In this document: in pieces, positions 23,451 through 36,200 of the stretch
Position numbering within the stretch: position 1 is the stretch's first letter
Layout: every line of letters begins with the position of its first letter
Origin: Monarcha castaneiventris obscurior
Lineage: Eukaryota; Chordata; Aves; Passeriformes; Monarchidae
Direction: 5' to 3'
NCBI GenBank assembly: GCA_026261815.1
Contig: JAMPIT010000417.1
Coordinates: 5,923,501 to 5,987,500 of the forward strand
Length of the DNA: 64,000 bases
Position numbers and translations under genes: made by a program
The notes under the pieces: generated by a model
The model's database searches: none
Seen by the model: the letters and a program-made list of their open reading frames with translations, nothing else
What the model was told of the DNA's origin: nothing

Positions 23451-26400
23451 ACCTCTGGAGGAGGAAAAGCAGAGTCAGGAAATAGGGGAGAGGCAGGATC
23501 CAGGTGGAGCTTTGAGTTCTGTGCCTTGTTGGGCAGACCTCTGCTATGGCAGGAGTGTTGGAAGACGCCAGCCTAGGCTCAGCAGCACAGGGTGCAGCCC
23601 AGGCCAGCTGAGCCGGTGGTTTGGCCAGGGACAGCTGTGCTGAGCTCCTAGAACCCGTGCTGGGCCTCTCGAGACAGCGGGGTGTGCACCTGGCAGACCT
23701 GTACACCCACCCCTGCAGGGCGGTTGCATGCCCCAGCAGTCTGATGGCAGCCCCAAAGGGAGCAGCCCTCGGGCGCTTCTTCCCAGCTTTCACAAGCTGA
23801 AAAATTGGGACACCCATCTGATGCCTGGAGGCAAGCATCAGCACAGGCTGAGGATAAAAACATTGCCATTATTCAGAATGAGTGAAAGAGCCTGAATTGA
23901 CAGCTGAGGGCAGTGGGGGAGGCCAGCATCAGCCCGAGGTGACAGCTGGTTGGGGCAGAGGTGGGGGGTCCCAGCCTGACTAACTGCGTGTCAGAAAGGA
24001 GCTGCAGAGCTTTGAGAAGCGTAGCACTGGCAGTCTTTTAGGTTCATCCATCCCAGAGCAACTTACATGCATACACTCTTAAAGATTTTTGCCTCCTGGG
24101 CTACCTGCTTTCCCAAGACACCACCGTTGCCATCAGAGCTCTCAGTCTTTGAGCTGGTCCCAGATGCTACTGAAATCAATGACCAGATTATTGTTCCCCT
24201 CTGAAGATTTTGGATTAGGCCTCCCTGTTTTGTCAGGCTGATGTGAGCAAAATGTGGGCTTTCTGCACTAAACGTAATCAAAACAAACCCTGCTCCCACT
24301 GGCTTGTGCAACAAATCATGCTGGGGGAATTGCTGGCATTCGGCATGATTAGCCCAAGTGCAGATGCCTTCCAGCTTGTAAACAATAGCCTAAAGGATTG
24401 GAGAGGATCACAAACAAAGCACTTACAGACAAGACAGCATTTTCAAAAGGGACTTGAGAGCTTATGTCCATTGGGGGTTTGTCTTTTAAAAATAAACTAG
24501 AAGTAAACAAATTGACAGAGATGGCTCTGAAGAATCTAAGAGAATGAAAGGGAGGAGACTGGATGTAATACTCCAAAAATTAAGTAGGGGAAAACTAGAC
24601 AGGGCTAATGGGTCCTCTTAGACTCCTCAACAAGATGTCCCACAGCCTTAGGGATGGGCAGACACTGGAAACCTCATCTGTCCCTGTGAATGAGGCCAGG
24701 TAGGATGTGTAAGGGATGCAGGAGAAAACCCTTTTTCAGTTCATAGGAGAAAAAAAATCCCTAAAAAGCAGTGAGAGCAACAAAAGAATCAACTTGCGCT
24801 TGTTTTATGGTGATTCAGTCTGAAAGGGACATTCCTTCCTTGAACTGCAAACTGGTGCTTCAGTACTAGAGTTGTATGTTCTGCAGTACTGAGTTTGGAA
24901 GGACTGATGGTTCCTTTTATCCTTGGTCTTCTGTAAGGAGCACTCCAAGGCGTTGGGATGGGAGAATGGAGCGGTGGAGAACATGAGCTGCAGATCTTTT
25001 TCTGCTCTTCCAGACTGTGCAGGGACTCAACTAGATATGAAGGCAACTCTAATGTACGTGCTGAGATACCTAAAATAAGCCATGCAAACAAATCAGTCGT
25101 ATGTTATCCAGATGGGACTGTTCAAATCCAGTAATAGCAGTAAAGTGCTCCCAAACTCTGCAGAGAGAGAGAGATTATAGAAGGATCAGGTATAATTATA
25201 GTGCCTTATTATTACCATTCTCATCATTCTTTCTAACAAAGCTTTTCAATAGGATAAAAAACTTCTTGCAGGAGATCCTAATGTGTTTGCTGGCATTTTT
25301 TCATTCTTCCTTCTTAGGCTGTTCAAGTCAGCCCCTGTAAATGGTGTTAATAAATATCATCATGATCTTGGACTATATTATCTTTCAGATGAAACCTTCT
25401 TTAGCATCTTTTTATGGGCTAGACTGCAGCAAGCCCTTTTCCTGAAACACCTCACTGTTGCTACCACTAATGAGAGCACCAGCAAAAATGTCCCAGTGCT
25501 GCTCTGATCCTTGCCTTGATACAAGCCCTTCCAAGCAGGGTTAAGTAATACCTTGAAATATAAGTGCCTTGTCTATGTACTGCTCCATATATTCCACCTG
25601 CAATATAGGTGGAATCCCTCAGCAAAGATTCTCTATTTTGGAGCTGGAGGTATGTATCTGCAAGCTATTCTCTCCTGCTTGAGTCCTGTCTCCTCCAAAC
25701 ACCATCGGTGTTTGTGAGAAAAGCCTAGGGTTATCAGAATCAGACCACAGGCAAAATGGGTGCAGGAAACACACATCCTTGTCTGCAGGTTGGTCCTGTG
25801 GGCTGGCACCATTCAAGAGAAGGAAGAAAGCCCCCTGGCATTTATTCAGCAGTATCCCTTTCCAGATTACTACAGATCCCTGGAAATACTGGCATAAGAG
25901 GGGCCTGACAGTGCAAGGGAGCCAGCTCACCTTGGAGGCACAGCCCCACAGCAGCTCTGAAACCCAGTGTGGACTTCCCAGGGAGGGGATTTCTCACAGG
26001 AGGGAAGTCCCAGGCAGCACTTCACTTCTGCAGCTCTGCCAGCTCAGGGAGCAACTTGCTATGGGGAAGAGCCGTCGGTGAGTGTGGGGTCGGTAAAAAC
26101 TCTACCAACACTTCTTGTTCTCAGTCTGCAGCACACCCTGCACTGCCATCCTCATGGCCCTGATTCAGTGAATCCCTTGCACCTCTCTCAGCCTGGGGAC
26201 GTGCCTGTGCCTGTGCCAAGTATTGCAGTGCAGGACAGCATCTCTCCCAGGCTCCATGTCTCCATGCCCTGCTCCACCTGCAAGTCCTGGGCAAGCCAGG
26301 AGGAGAGGCGATGCGGTTTGAACAGATGCAGCAGGCTTGGAGGGGGACGGGTTAGGTTTGTTTCTTGGGCTGGGAGGAAGGGGTGGTTTGCTGAAATGGG

Positions 26401-26789
26401 TCTTTCTCTTCTCATCTCCCCTGAGCACCTTGGCAGAGCCTTGCTCTCAACTCTATGAAAGTAGGGCAGAGTCTAACCACATTTCAAGCTGTCTGCGTTT
26501 TTGGATTCTGAGTAACTGTGATCTCTATCTTTTCCTAGAAAAGATTTGAACAACTTATAAACCACAGCTGGGCAGAGATAATAAAGGAAGCAGTACCAAG
26601 GTAGGGAAGGATCTCCCCAGAGTGTACAGAGTGAGGAGAGAGTGGTCTGCAGGAGAAACCATGGGCCCAGCTGTGGTAGAGGGTCTCAGCATGACTGCTT
26701 GGGCTTGTAGGGGGATACAGAGGGGCTGCCTCAGGGAAACCTCAGCGATATTAGTAGCTAGGTATAAAATATGAGTACATGTATATACA

Positions 26790-26792
<3 letters not shown>

Positions 26793-26825
<33 letters not shown>
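26793..26825. repeat. (AT)n microsatellite
   Basis: About 16 uninterrupted AT units, flanked by related TATACATG-type sequence. Likely polymorphic in length. Confidence 0.95.
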
Positions 26826-26829
<4 letters not shown>

Positions 26830-29194
26830 GAGCAAGTGGAGATACAATTAGTCACAGAAGAAGGGGTCTGAACTCCGCTATGGTGTCCATATAGTCTCAC
26901 CTCCATGCACCTGTTCCCGCTGGGGTTTGTGTCTCCATGCAGACAGGATGTGCTTCCTCTTGTCCTCCAGGGCTTTTTGCATCTCATCCCTGTAGGACCC
27001 ATATCCATCACCACACAGTTTTCCAGGGAGAGGAGACCCCCTTCCATTGGAGGAGTTGGAGTGGGTTCAGGCTCAGTGCCTAACCTCCAGGCCCACAGAG
27101 AGGTTCACAAAACCCCTCCCAGGTCTCCCCATGGCCTATGGCAGCCTTGGATGCTTCCAGTGCGCTCAGCAGTGGTCTGTTGGGGTTTGAAAAACAAAAC
27201 CCAATGATGTTTCTCTTGCATTAGGCCAAAACTACAGATCCCTGTCCTGCAGTTCTGTCAGCCAGGAATGTAGACAGCAGGTGGGAGATTCAGGGGTAGG
27301 GAGGAAAACAGAATGAAACACATTTCTGTATTGGCAAAAATCCTAGCAGAGATGTGGTTCTTCCAGTACATGCTTTTGCCAGGATCCTTTATTTAGTTTT
27401 CATAGCCAGAATAGGGCCTGGTGGCAAAAAGATGTTTTTCCACCCTAGGAGGGTGTGCTATTACAGCTGTATCAGCCTGTATATTCTCCACAGTCCACAA
27501 TCAAAGCAAAGTTGAGGAATTAATAGAAAGAAAAAAACAACATATTCACTTGCCAGAGAGATACTTAGCTACTTAATCCTTTCCCAGCTTTCCTCCTGGG
27601 AGCTGGCAGAAGCCTAGTGTGCATGAGGAAAGCTGTGCCAATCTAAAGCAGGGTGTGACTGCACTCAAGTGTCCTCTGTGGGGTTCCATGCTGGTTCCTA
27701 GGGTCATTGCAGCTGTGCTGCTGGTTCTACTTCCCAGTGTCCTGAGCTGAAAAGCTCCTGCAGGCTGAAGAAAGGGTCCCCCAAAAAAAAAAAGACATTA
27801 AAAGGAAAAGGAAATAAAAAACAAAACCCAGAAAAAAGGGAGAGGAGGAGCAGGGAAGGGAATGAGGTAGTTTTGGCGAAAGGGAGTGCAGGGACTCCTT
27901 GAACAAGCTCAGGTGGAAGGAGCTTAGATTCAGAGTCAGCCGTGGGGCAGGCCTGGGTACCTGGGGGCAGTCAGAAACTGTTGCCAGGCTGCAGGGAGCT
28001 GGAGTTAGCACAGCTGGCTGGCTCCAAGCAGGGCTGAGGCCCAAGCAGTTTTCCTGCACAGACAAGACCAGAAGGGCCATCTGGCGAGGCCATTGCTGGC
28101 AGGGACCAGTCCTGTGGCTCCCTTGCAACTGCTGCCATCTTGTCCAACACGATCCTCCCTGTGTGTGCCCTGCACAGGACCCAGCAGCTGCCAAACTTGC
28201 CTGCCTTCCAGCCTTTACCCCCAACAGAGGCGATGCACAGCCCTTCACTCAGGACAGTTTCAGGGCATGATATGCACACCTTAAGGCATGCAGCTGGCGA
28301 GCAGGGGCTCAGGGGGCTCCTGTTTTAGGAGAGCACTGCTGGCAGCATCCCACCCCCAGCATTTTTGCTGCTAATGTGAGAAAGTTTGGGCTGGCCTGGT
28401 CATGGCATTGCGGGGCTAGTGACACATCCTGTGACCATGGGAGGGTGAGAGGATTGTGTGCCTTCGACTCTTGCACTCATGGTCCCATGGGAGCTGTCGA
28501 GGAGTGTGAATCTGTGGCTGTTTGTGGGGACACTCCTCTGAGCCTGCCCCGGCTGAGGCAACCACAGCAAGCTGAACACCATTACCAGCACCTTGACTAG
28601 TGCAGCATCACTGCTCAGCAGCATGAAATAGGTACCTGGGCTCGGCTCATGGTGGGAAGCATCCACACATAATGCCAAGAGGCCTCTGCAAGCTGAGAAT
28701 TGTCATTCATACTAAAACTGTCTTCACTAGCACTGGCAGGAGTTTCCAGAGCACCCTCAGCCTAGGAGGGATGGCTTGTGAGTGGGGAGACAGTGCCAGG
28801 GCTGGAGGCAATGTTGCCGGCAGCTCGCTGTGCTTTGCCCCCCGGCTGGGGGCTGCTATCCCCGAAAAGGGCTCAGCAGAAGTGACTCGGCTGCCGCTCA
28901 TTTCAGCCCAATGCGGCAGTCCCAGTGGTGGGGCAAGAGGTGTATGTCGGGTGACTGGGCTGGGCCGCTGCGGGGAGAGTGACCTCTGGCAGCAGAGAGG
29001 GGCGACGAGGGCAGGACCCAGCGGAGATGGGTTACACCCACGGCAGACAGGTTCATTTTCCTTTTTACACCCCGTCTTCTGCTGCTGCTGCTGCCTGACG
29101 GGCGAACTGCGGCTGCAGTATCTGCAGCTTGCCGAGTAAAAGTTGTTCCTCGAGCTGTTGATTACGGTTAATTAGCATTAATTTTGCCTTAAGT

Positions 29195-29470
29195 GGATCC
29201 TAGTCGTACTCGTTTTCTCCAGGGTCGCAGCTCCTCCGGTCCGCCGGTGCCCTGGGCCCGTGGTGGGTGGGCGGCTGCGGGAAGGAGGGAGGGGGCGGCC
29301 GGGGCGGCGGCGCCATCTTGTGGGCGAGGGCGCGGGGCGGCGGGAGCGGCTGCCGCTCCTCCCTGCCCGCCCCGGCACCGCGGCACGGCCGCACCGGGGC
29401 TCGGTGTCCGCGGCTCAGCCTCCCGCGGGGGCCGGGGGCTGCCCGGAGGGAGATTTAACCCCCTGGATCA
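29195..29470. promoter_or_regulatory. Orphan CpG island with YY1-type site
   Basis: Short CpG-dense island with GC-box-like runs. A GCGCCATCTTG element (29310-29320) is the reverse complement of the CAAGATGGCGC core bound by YY1 near many housekeeping promoters. Homeodomain-type TTAATTAGCATTAATT lies just left (about 29168-29183). It is 3.7 kb upstream of the NFAM1 signal-peptide exon. It could be a distal NFAM1 promoter, a lncRNA promoter or a minus-strand promoter. No supported exon was found. Confidence 0.5.
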
Positions 29471-29519
29471 GGCGGAGCTAACATGGCCTGCTCTGCCCTG
29501 GCCTCGCTTCAGCCCCAGG

Positions 29520-32500
29520 CCCGGCCAGATGGATGTTCTGGAAGGTGTCACCCTGAGCAGGCAGAGCTGTCCCGCCAGGCGAATTCCCGCTGGGCACAGC
29601 TTGCCACACAAGGAACCTATGAAGGACAACGGTTGGGAGCACCGCGAGGCTGAGGCACGGCCCTGAGAGTACGTCAGGCCTGTGGTGGTAACTTAGTCCC
29701 TGGGAATCTTTCCAGCAGGTGAATAGAGAAAAAGCGGCAGTGGGTGACTTCTGAGGCAGACTTGTTTTGCTGGTGAAAGGGAATTAGAGAAGTGTTCCCT
29801 CCCTTCCCCACGGTGGTGTCAACACCTCTAATTTTCTGTTTTCCCATTAAGTCACCGATCATTCTCTTCCCTAGAGCAGTTCAATGGTTAGAAACGTAGC
29901 GAGGGCATTGGCAGCTTTTACTTCAGCATCATCCAGCTCTGCTGAGAGGCACTCGACACACAACAGTGGTAAAAATGCTGGCAGAAGTACGGCCCTGCTC
30001 ACGCTTGCTCTGCTATCACTCCTGCCGCCAGACAGAGGGAAACTGTACGCCGTGGAGTCTGGGGTTAGAGGAGTCAAAGAGATTGTGAATCCTCAGAGGT
30101 GCACATGTTGCCACTGGCTGGCTTTCTAGCGATGGGGGTTTGAGCTGGTCTCTGACAAGGCAGCAAATCCAGAGCTGCCGTGCTGGGGAATGCTCTGAAA
30201 CGCTCTGTGCAATCAGGCTCATTGAGTTGCTGCAGCTCTTCTGTGTGCCAAGTGGTGTTTCTCTTTTGGATGGTTGTGGTGTTAAATGCTTCAGCAATAA
30301 AGAGGCTTTGTTGTGGTCTCTGCAGCATTGCTTTTGCCTTGGCTAGCAGCAGCCTTTTTGTTTGAATTAATGCTTTCCCTGGAGTTGGCTGTGGGGGCAT
30401 GTGTGGGCTCGTGTGTGTGTGTGCCTTTACTTGTGGGTGTACATTGGATACAGCTGTGAACAGGCACTTCTGGTAGGTGCAGCACTTGCCCAAACTCGTT
30501 GTTCATGCGTGCCAGAACAACATGCTTTTCCTCACCGTTGGGAATGCTGGCCACTATTGTGGGCTTTTAAAAGTGCTTGAGTGAAATTAATAGCCACTTT
30601 TCAGCTACAGGCAGAAACTGGTTTGAATCTACCTCAATCCTGTATTTAATTTCGGGAAGTGTCAGAATTCACTGCATCAAAGGAAGGACCAAGCCATACA
30701 GATCCTGGCCAGCAGTGCTGCGGTTGGGTTGCAACTGGCCAGGCAGTTCCCTCCTCATCATGCTGCAGGGACTGGCTCACATGCACCAATGTACTGTATA
30801 ATGCATGAGTGAAGGTCATACAATGACCTATTCCTTTGGAGCTTTGTAATTTATTTCCTTTGGCACAGGTTATTTCCACCTAAGTTTTGGGGCGATCAGT
30901 TCAGTCCCGCTACAGGCTGGTAATAGCAACTCCCCAGCTTTTCCTCATCTTCCTCCCATTTATGTCTCCAGGGTTAAAACTCAGTTCAGAATCCCCAGAC
31001 CAAATTGAATTAGAATTTAACATTCAAAGATTCAGGCTCCCTTTAGGCTCTAAGGAACAGAATGTCATCCTGTCTCGCAGTTAATAGCTGCTGGGTAGTC
31101 GTTTCAAAGCCATTTCTTTTCAGTGAGCTCTACCATAGCAAATCCCAGCAGTGAATGTATTTCTGGCCTGGCTGTGCCTTTAATCCCACAGCTGAGTCTT
31201 ATGTGTGATCTCTTTTGAAATGCTGGATTTTTTTTTTTTTAATTCCAGACAGTGATATTTCTAGGACTTGGCATTTCAAGTGGCAACAGGGTTGTTTATA
31301 GGAAGAGAACAGAAAGGACAGAAGGACGATGTTGACCTAGCAGCCCTACAAACCTACCGCACTTAATCCACTTATCACTCTGAATTCCTGAAGCAGATAA
31401 ATGCTGATAACAGTTAAAACACATCACTGGCAGGAGCAGCATGTTCTGTCCTCTAGAAATACATCAATACTGGCAATTGGAAAGCTGTGTGCTACCATGG
31501 GGATGAGCATGATATAAGAGCTGAGGAAGCCCTCACTGTTCAGCAGAGTTTTTCCACAGGAGGGTAGTAAGCCTCTGCTCCCTTCTCCCTCCCTGCCCCA
31601 ACTACCTTGAGATGTGGTTCAGACCTGAGAAATGCTTTCGAACACTGTTGTGACCCCAGAGCCACAGGTGCCTGATCTGTGCCTCCAAATCTGGAATACC
31701 GGGTGGGCCCCAAGTGTCTTGTTACTGCTTTTGATTGTCCTTGCTGCTCAGCATTAAGACCTGCGAGGAGTGATTTCTAGCTGAGACCAGCCCCGTGCAG
31801 CTCAAATCAGCATGTCTTGGGGAGAGGAGTTGGTTTTGGCTAATCTGAGCTCCTCCTTCCCTGGAGGAGTGCAACTGCTGCACCAGCCTTGCAGAGCCAC
31901 GCAAAGCCACTTGCTCCTCTCCCCATCTGTCAGGGCTCTCAGCAAGGTACTGGAGCCACCCCTGGGCTCGGGGCTGCAGTGGCCACAGCTTCATGCCTCC
32001 CCCTGTGTCAAGAGCCCTTCCTCCTGGGAGCCTGTCCCAGGCTGAACAGGAGGAAAAGTGCTGTAAACCAAAGGTTGTTTGGAGTAAGCCTTGTTCCTAC
32101 AAAGTCTGGAGGGATAAAACAACTGATAGGGCTTTTGAATCCATGAAGCTTCCAGGCTCATCTGCTGCCTTAGGTCTTTCCCCACATGGCCATCCCCCAC
32201 CAGTCTCTGCAGCACAGCACCCCTTGTGAGTGGGCACCCTCGAAGTTGCAGCAAAGTGCTTTCTTGTGGACAGTGCAATTGTCTTACAAGAAGTGTGAAA
32301 GGAGGAAGCTGCCTAAAGAGAAGTGAGGACCTCTCAGCCACGGGTGTTTTTATGAGTCAGATGCTGCTCAGCTGTTGCATTGCAGATGTCTTAGCTCAAA
32401 AAACAAGTGTTCATTGAAAATCAAAGACTCTTCGTGAGTATAGGCGGCAGGAGCCTCCCACAAAACGTGGTTTTTGCTCTTCAAAGGACTCTCCTTAGAT

Positions 32501-33160
32501 TTGCCTACAATAGATTACTTAAAGCTTGCCTGCATTGCGAAGCTGATTCAGAGCCAGCATGGTGTGGATCTGAAACAGCCCAGCTGCTCAGGACGAATTT
32601 ACTGTCTGGTGGTTCTTACTCTGTGAATATGAGTACCTTCCTCTGAAGGGACCTGGTGGAGAAGTTGGCTGTGGAGGGACTTTTTGTAGAGTCAGGGGTA
32701 CAGTAGAGCCATTGCTCTGTACTGACTACTTATGTTTGTACTGGTTTTCTGCATTGAAGGCAAAACAGGTGATCCCACACTTGAATTTTCATGTCACTGT
32801 GGAAGGTGACAAAGTTTGCTTTAAATGCATGCGATATTTTACGGTCATCAGGAGGCAAAGCTCTGTGTGTTAAAGTGCTTATGGTCTAATCTTTGGACAC
32901 CTGCTGGTAGGTCTAACACCATCATTGCAGTACAGAGAAATCAACCCTGGTGTGGGGTGGAGTCTGACCAAAAAGCAGAAGAGCTTGCATCTGCCAGGAA
33001 CTGCTTGCCAAATGCAGTATGTGTACATCCCGCCTGTCCCTTCGCAAGCAGGAGGGGATCAACCAGCTGCCTGGGCGTGAAAACACCTGACAAACCCCCA
33101 TCTCCTTTGCCTTTTGGATCTTTGTGTCTGGTTGCTTTCTTACCGCCTTTGACTCCCATC
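29520..33160. other. Upstream region of NFAM1, no coding exon recognised
   Basis: No domain-bearing frame was seen. The region includes a short GT-rich run near 30411-30422 and a T-rich run near 31229. Any NFAM1 5' UTR exons would lie here, but I cannot place them. Confidence 0.45.
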
Positions 33161-33215
33161 ATGGCCCCTAATCTAAAAGTCATCTGCCTGTTTCTTTGGT
33201 TGCTTCAGTGTGGAG
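33161..33215 (+). CDS. NFAM1: NFAM1 coding exon 1: signal peptide
   Basis: ATG in context CATCATGGCC. The exon encodes MAPNLKVICLFLWLLQCG, a typical short signal peptide with a hydrophobic core, and ends in phase 1 at GGAG|GTAAAC. A phase-1 junction between leader and Ig domain is the rule in Ig-superfamily genes. The 5' UTR boundary is not determined. Confidence 0.75.
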
Positions 33216-36200
33216 GTAAACAAATATTTTCTTTTTAATTCCTTTTGTTTACTCTCATGCTTTTTTATATTAGAGCATTTCCAGCTGCTATCTTTTGCTA
33301 ATTTCCAGAGATCCCCTCTAGGAATTTGCACTCTGCTGCTATTTCTGTCTTTTAAGCATTTCAAAGCTAAGAGAGTGAATCCTCAAGAAAGAAGGAACAT
33401 GGGAGAAGGGTTAGATAACCTAAATAAAATGGTTTGCCTTTTTCCTTGGTATGTTCTTCTCAAGCTTGTGGCTTCTGGGATAAGGCAAGAAGATGGATCT
33501 TTCCTCTCTTTTGTTGCAGTAGTGCTTAGCCATGTCTTACGTAGAAACTATATTCATGTGTGTTCTGTTATGTAGAGGTGAGGAGAAGGATGATGAATAA
33601 ACCACTTGGGTTATCACTCCCACAGTGTCTGCAGGATTTTGTTACCACCTTTCCATAATATTGTAACTAGTGTATACAGGACTGAGCATGTCCCTGAGGA
33701 CTGTACTGCATCTCAGTTGCTTTTACAGCCAAGAACCTTTATCTGGTGTTGTAACCTAAGCTCTTCCTTACTGTCAGGCTGTTGTCCCTGGCTATGTGAT
33801 CTGTAGAGAATTTTCCTTAACAGATGGTACTTCCCAACAGTCCTTTCTGGGCAGTGTCTGTGCCCTCTCTCCATTGTTGCCCCCCACCACGCGTCCTCAG
33901 TGCTCAGCATTCAGCAGTGCTAAGTCTGAGTTGCCTTTTCCAGTGCCAGCTCCTGCTGTGCTGAGGTAACGCTGCTGTTGTGATGCAGCGTTAGTCCACG
34001 ATGACAGAAAAGCAAGCCTGGCTGTGCTCTGGGACAGCTTTAATACCTTGTTATGAGCCTGTTCATAGATGCAGAACTCCAGGGAATCCCATCAAAAGCA
34101 TGAATGGAGAAGCCTGCCCATCCCCTACTTTCTCTCTCTACCCTTTTTTCCCCTCTTCTCTTTTCATGTCTCTGAAAGAATCCTTCATTTTGTGAGAAGA
34201 CCTGTGTGTAAGTTTTCAGTTCCCTTTATCAAAGTGCCTCCTCTTAAGGTGTTTTATATGTGGTGTTATATCAGCTGACAAACAAATAGATCCGGAGACT
34301 GCCTGATACTGAACCCAGATTTGGCTGGGAAGCCAAAGAAATCCTGTACCCCAATCTCCTTACTAGCCTGTGACTCTTAGGTTTTTTTCCCTTTTTATTA
34401 AACAAAAGAGGGAGTGAACTGTGGTGTGGTTCCCCATCTTATTTGTCCTCTCTTTTAACTTCTGACATCATTGTCTACTGAATTACAGTGATAGATCACT
34501 TTAAACTGCCTTGTATGTATTAGGAGGAAGCACATGAAGGGCATGCTCTCTCATCTCTGCCTAAGATACTGTCATGTATAAATAGTTAAGAGCTGCAGTC
34601 ACCTGCAGATAGTTCCTGTGTCTAGCATTGAGGCTTTGGTCCCGTTCTAGAGCAGCAAAGGTTTGGAGTGATTAAGTTGTGTCCTATTTCTCATGGCCCC
34701 AGTGCTGGCCCCTATACGGAATATGCAATTTCCTTCCTCACTTGCTTTTCAGAAATATACAGTCCCACTGATAACACCTGCTTGCATACAACACCTTCAC
34801 TGCCACAGAGCCATCACGCAGCCACACATGGATTCCCAAGCAGGGTTTATACCTTGGGAGTTTCAGGAGATGTTCAGCTAACATTTATCTGGGAAAATTG
34901 CTTTCTATTCACCTTCTGTAAATATGTTCATACAGCACTGCAAAATCAGTTCACTTCCTGCTTCATTTCCTGTCTTTCTGCGTGCTGGCGTTGTATGGAG
35001 GAGCTCACAAGGGAAAAGGGGAAGCCTGTGAATGCAGCAGGCTATCGTGGATCAGACAGCAATTACCCAAGAGATGTGGCAGATCACACAGGGCACATGC
35101 TCTGAATCACTCAGCTTCTGACAAGGGCCAACACTGTATGCTATGGGCGTGCTTCCTGGTGTATGGTTGTTTTCAGTGTGATCCTATCTTTGGGGCAGCT
35201 GTCCCCTCCTCACTGAAAGTGAGGTTAGGTGACTGCTAACAATTATTACCCTTACAGGGGGAAATGTCGATGTACAGCAGAGACCTCCAATCCAGGTTGC
35301 CCTGCTCAAGGAAGGAATATCCATCCCCTGCAAAGTCATCTTCCCTTACATGCCGAAATACACCAGATTTTCAATCTTCTATTACTGGATTAATTCACTG
35401 GATCAGAACACACCTATCTATAGTAGGTTGGAAAACGTAGCCATTCCTTCTGGAGAAGAAAATAAGACTGCTGCCTTATCTTATGATTATAGAATCATGC
35501 CGCTTGGAAACACCTCTTCTACTGGCACATATTACTGCGAGGTCAAATGGAATGATATCCAAAAAATGGGAAAGGGAGTGTTTGTCCTTGCTAGAGGTAA
35601 GTGACCAACCAGAAAGGAAGGGTAGGAGGTTAAAAATCAGCTGGATCTGGCTGTGCAAACCTGATCTTTGCTCTTCTTTTTCTACCCGAACATGCTATGA
35701 AGTCAGGTGTGAATAATGCTTTATGCCCAATACTCACTGCCATCAGGGTTGAATGCACTTGGCACAGGTGACCTGTGCTGCTGTTCCCAATGCACAGATG
35801 GCGACATGAAGATATAGTAATCCTACATAAGTAAGATATGTGGCCCTTCCACAGCCTCCTGGGAGTCAGGATCTATCCAGGGAGCCTGGGCACTGGGTCA
35901 GATGGTGCTTTTAGGTGTCAGTGTTCAGGAGACAGTGCAGTTTGTCCTTCAGCAGTGTCACAGAGGCAGCCGATAAGGTCAGTCATTAGGGTGCTTGCTG
36001 TAATCAGATATACAGGTTCAGCTTGCTCAGTTTTAGGGGCTCACGAACCTGTTATGGACTCACCGACATGCCTCCCTCTTTTCCATTTGGTACAAGGAGT
36101 TGGTTGGTCTGTTAATGAGCACACTGGAAAGGAAGGGAAAGCTTGATACAACATAAGAGGGATGCTAAAGAAAAGTGATAAGGATGTGCATGCTGCTGAC

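Larger units (their letters stand above)
20231..29180. other. Intergenic DNA, no recognisable gene
   Basis: About 9 kb between the SOCS1-like gene and an orphan CpG island. It contains a 16-bp tandem duplication (20757-20788), a CR1-like fragment (about 23300-23450), an AT dinucleotide repeat (26793-26825) and unremarkable DNA. Long frames here, for example around 26.0-26.4 kb and 27.7-28.3 kb on either strand, lack domain motifs and splice context and are not called as genes. Confidence 0.5.

Noticed and set aside
25779..26458. Frames of 100 and 163 codons on the plus strand
   Set aside because: No family resemblance or splice context; treated as chance frames.
27727..28270. Open frames of 173 and 123 codons on opposite strands
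   Set aside because: No recognisable domain, mutually overlapping, no matching splice sites and an amino-acid composition unlike real proteins.
29193..29666. Frame of 157 codons starting in the orphan CpG island
   Set aside because: Composition-driven (Ala/Gly/Arg); no domain or conserved start context could be argued.
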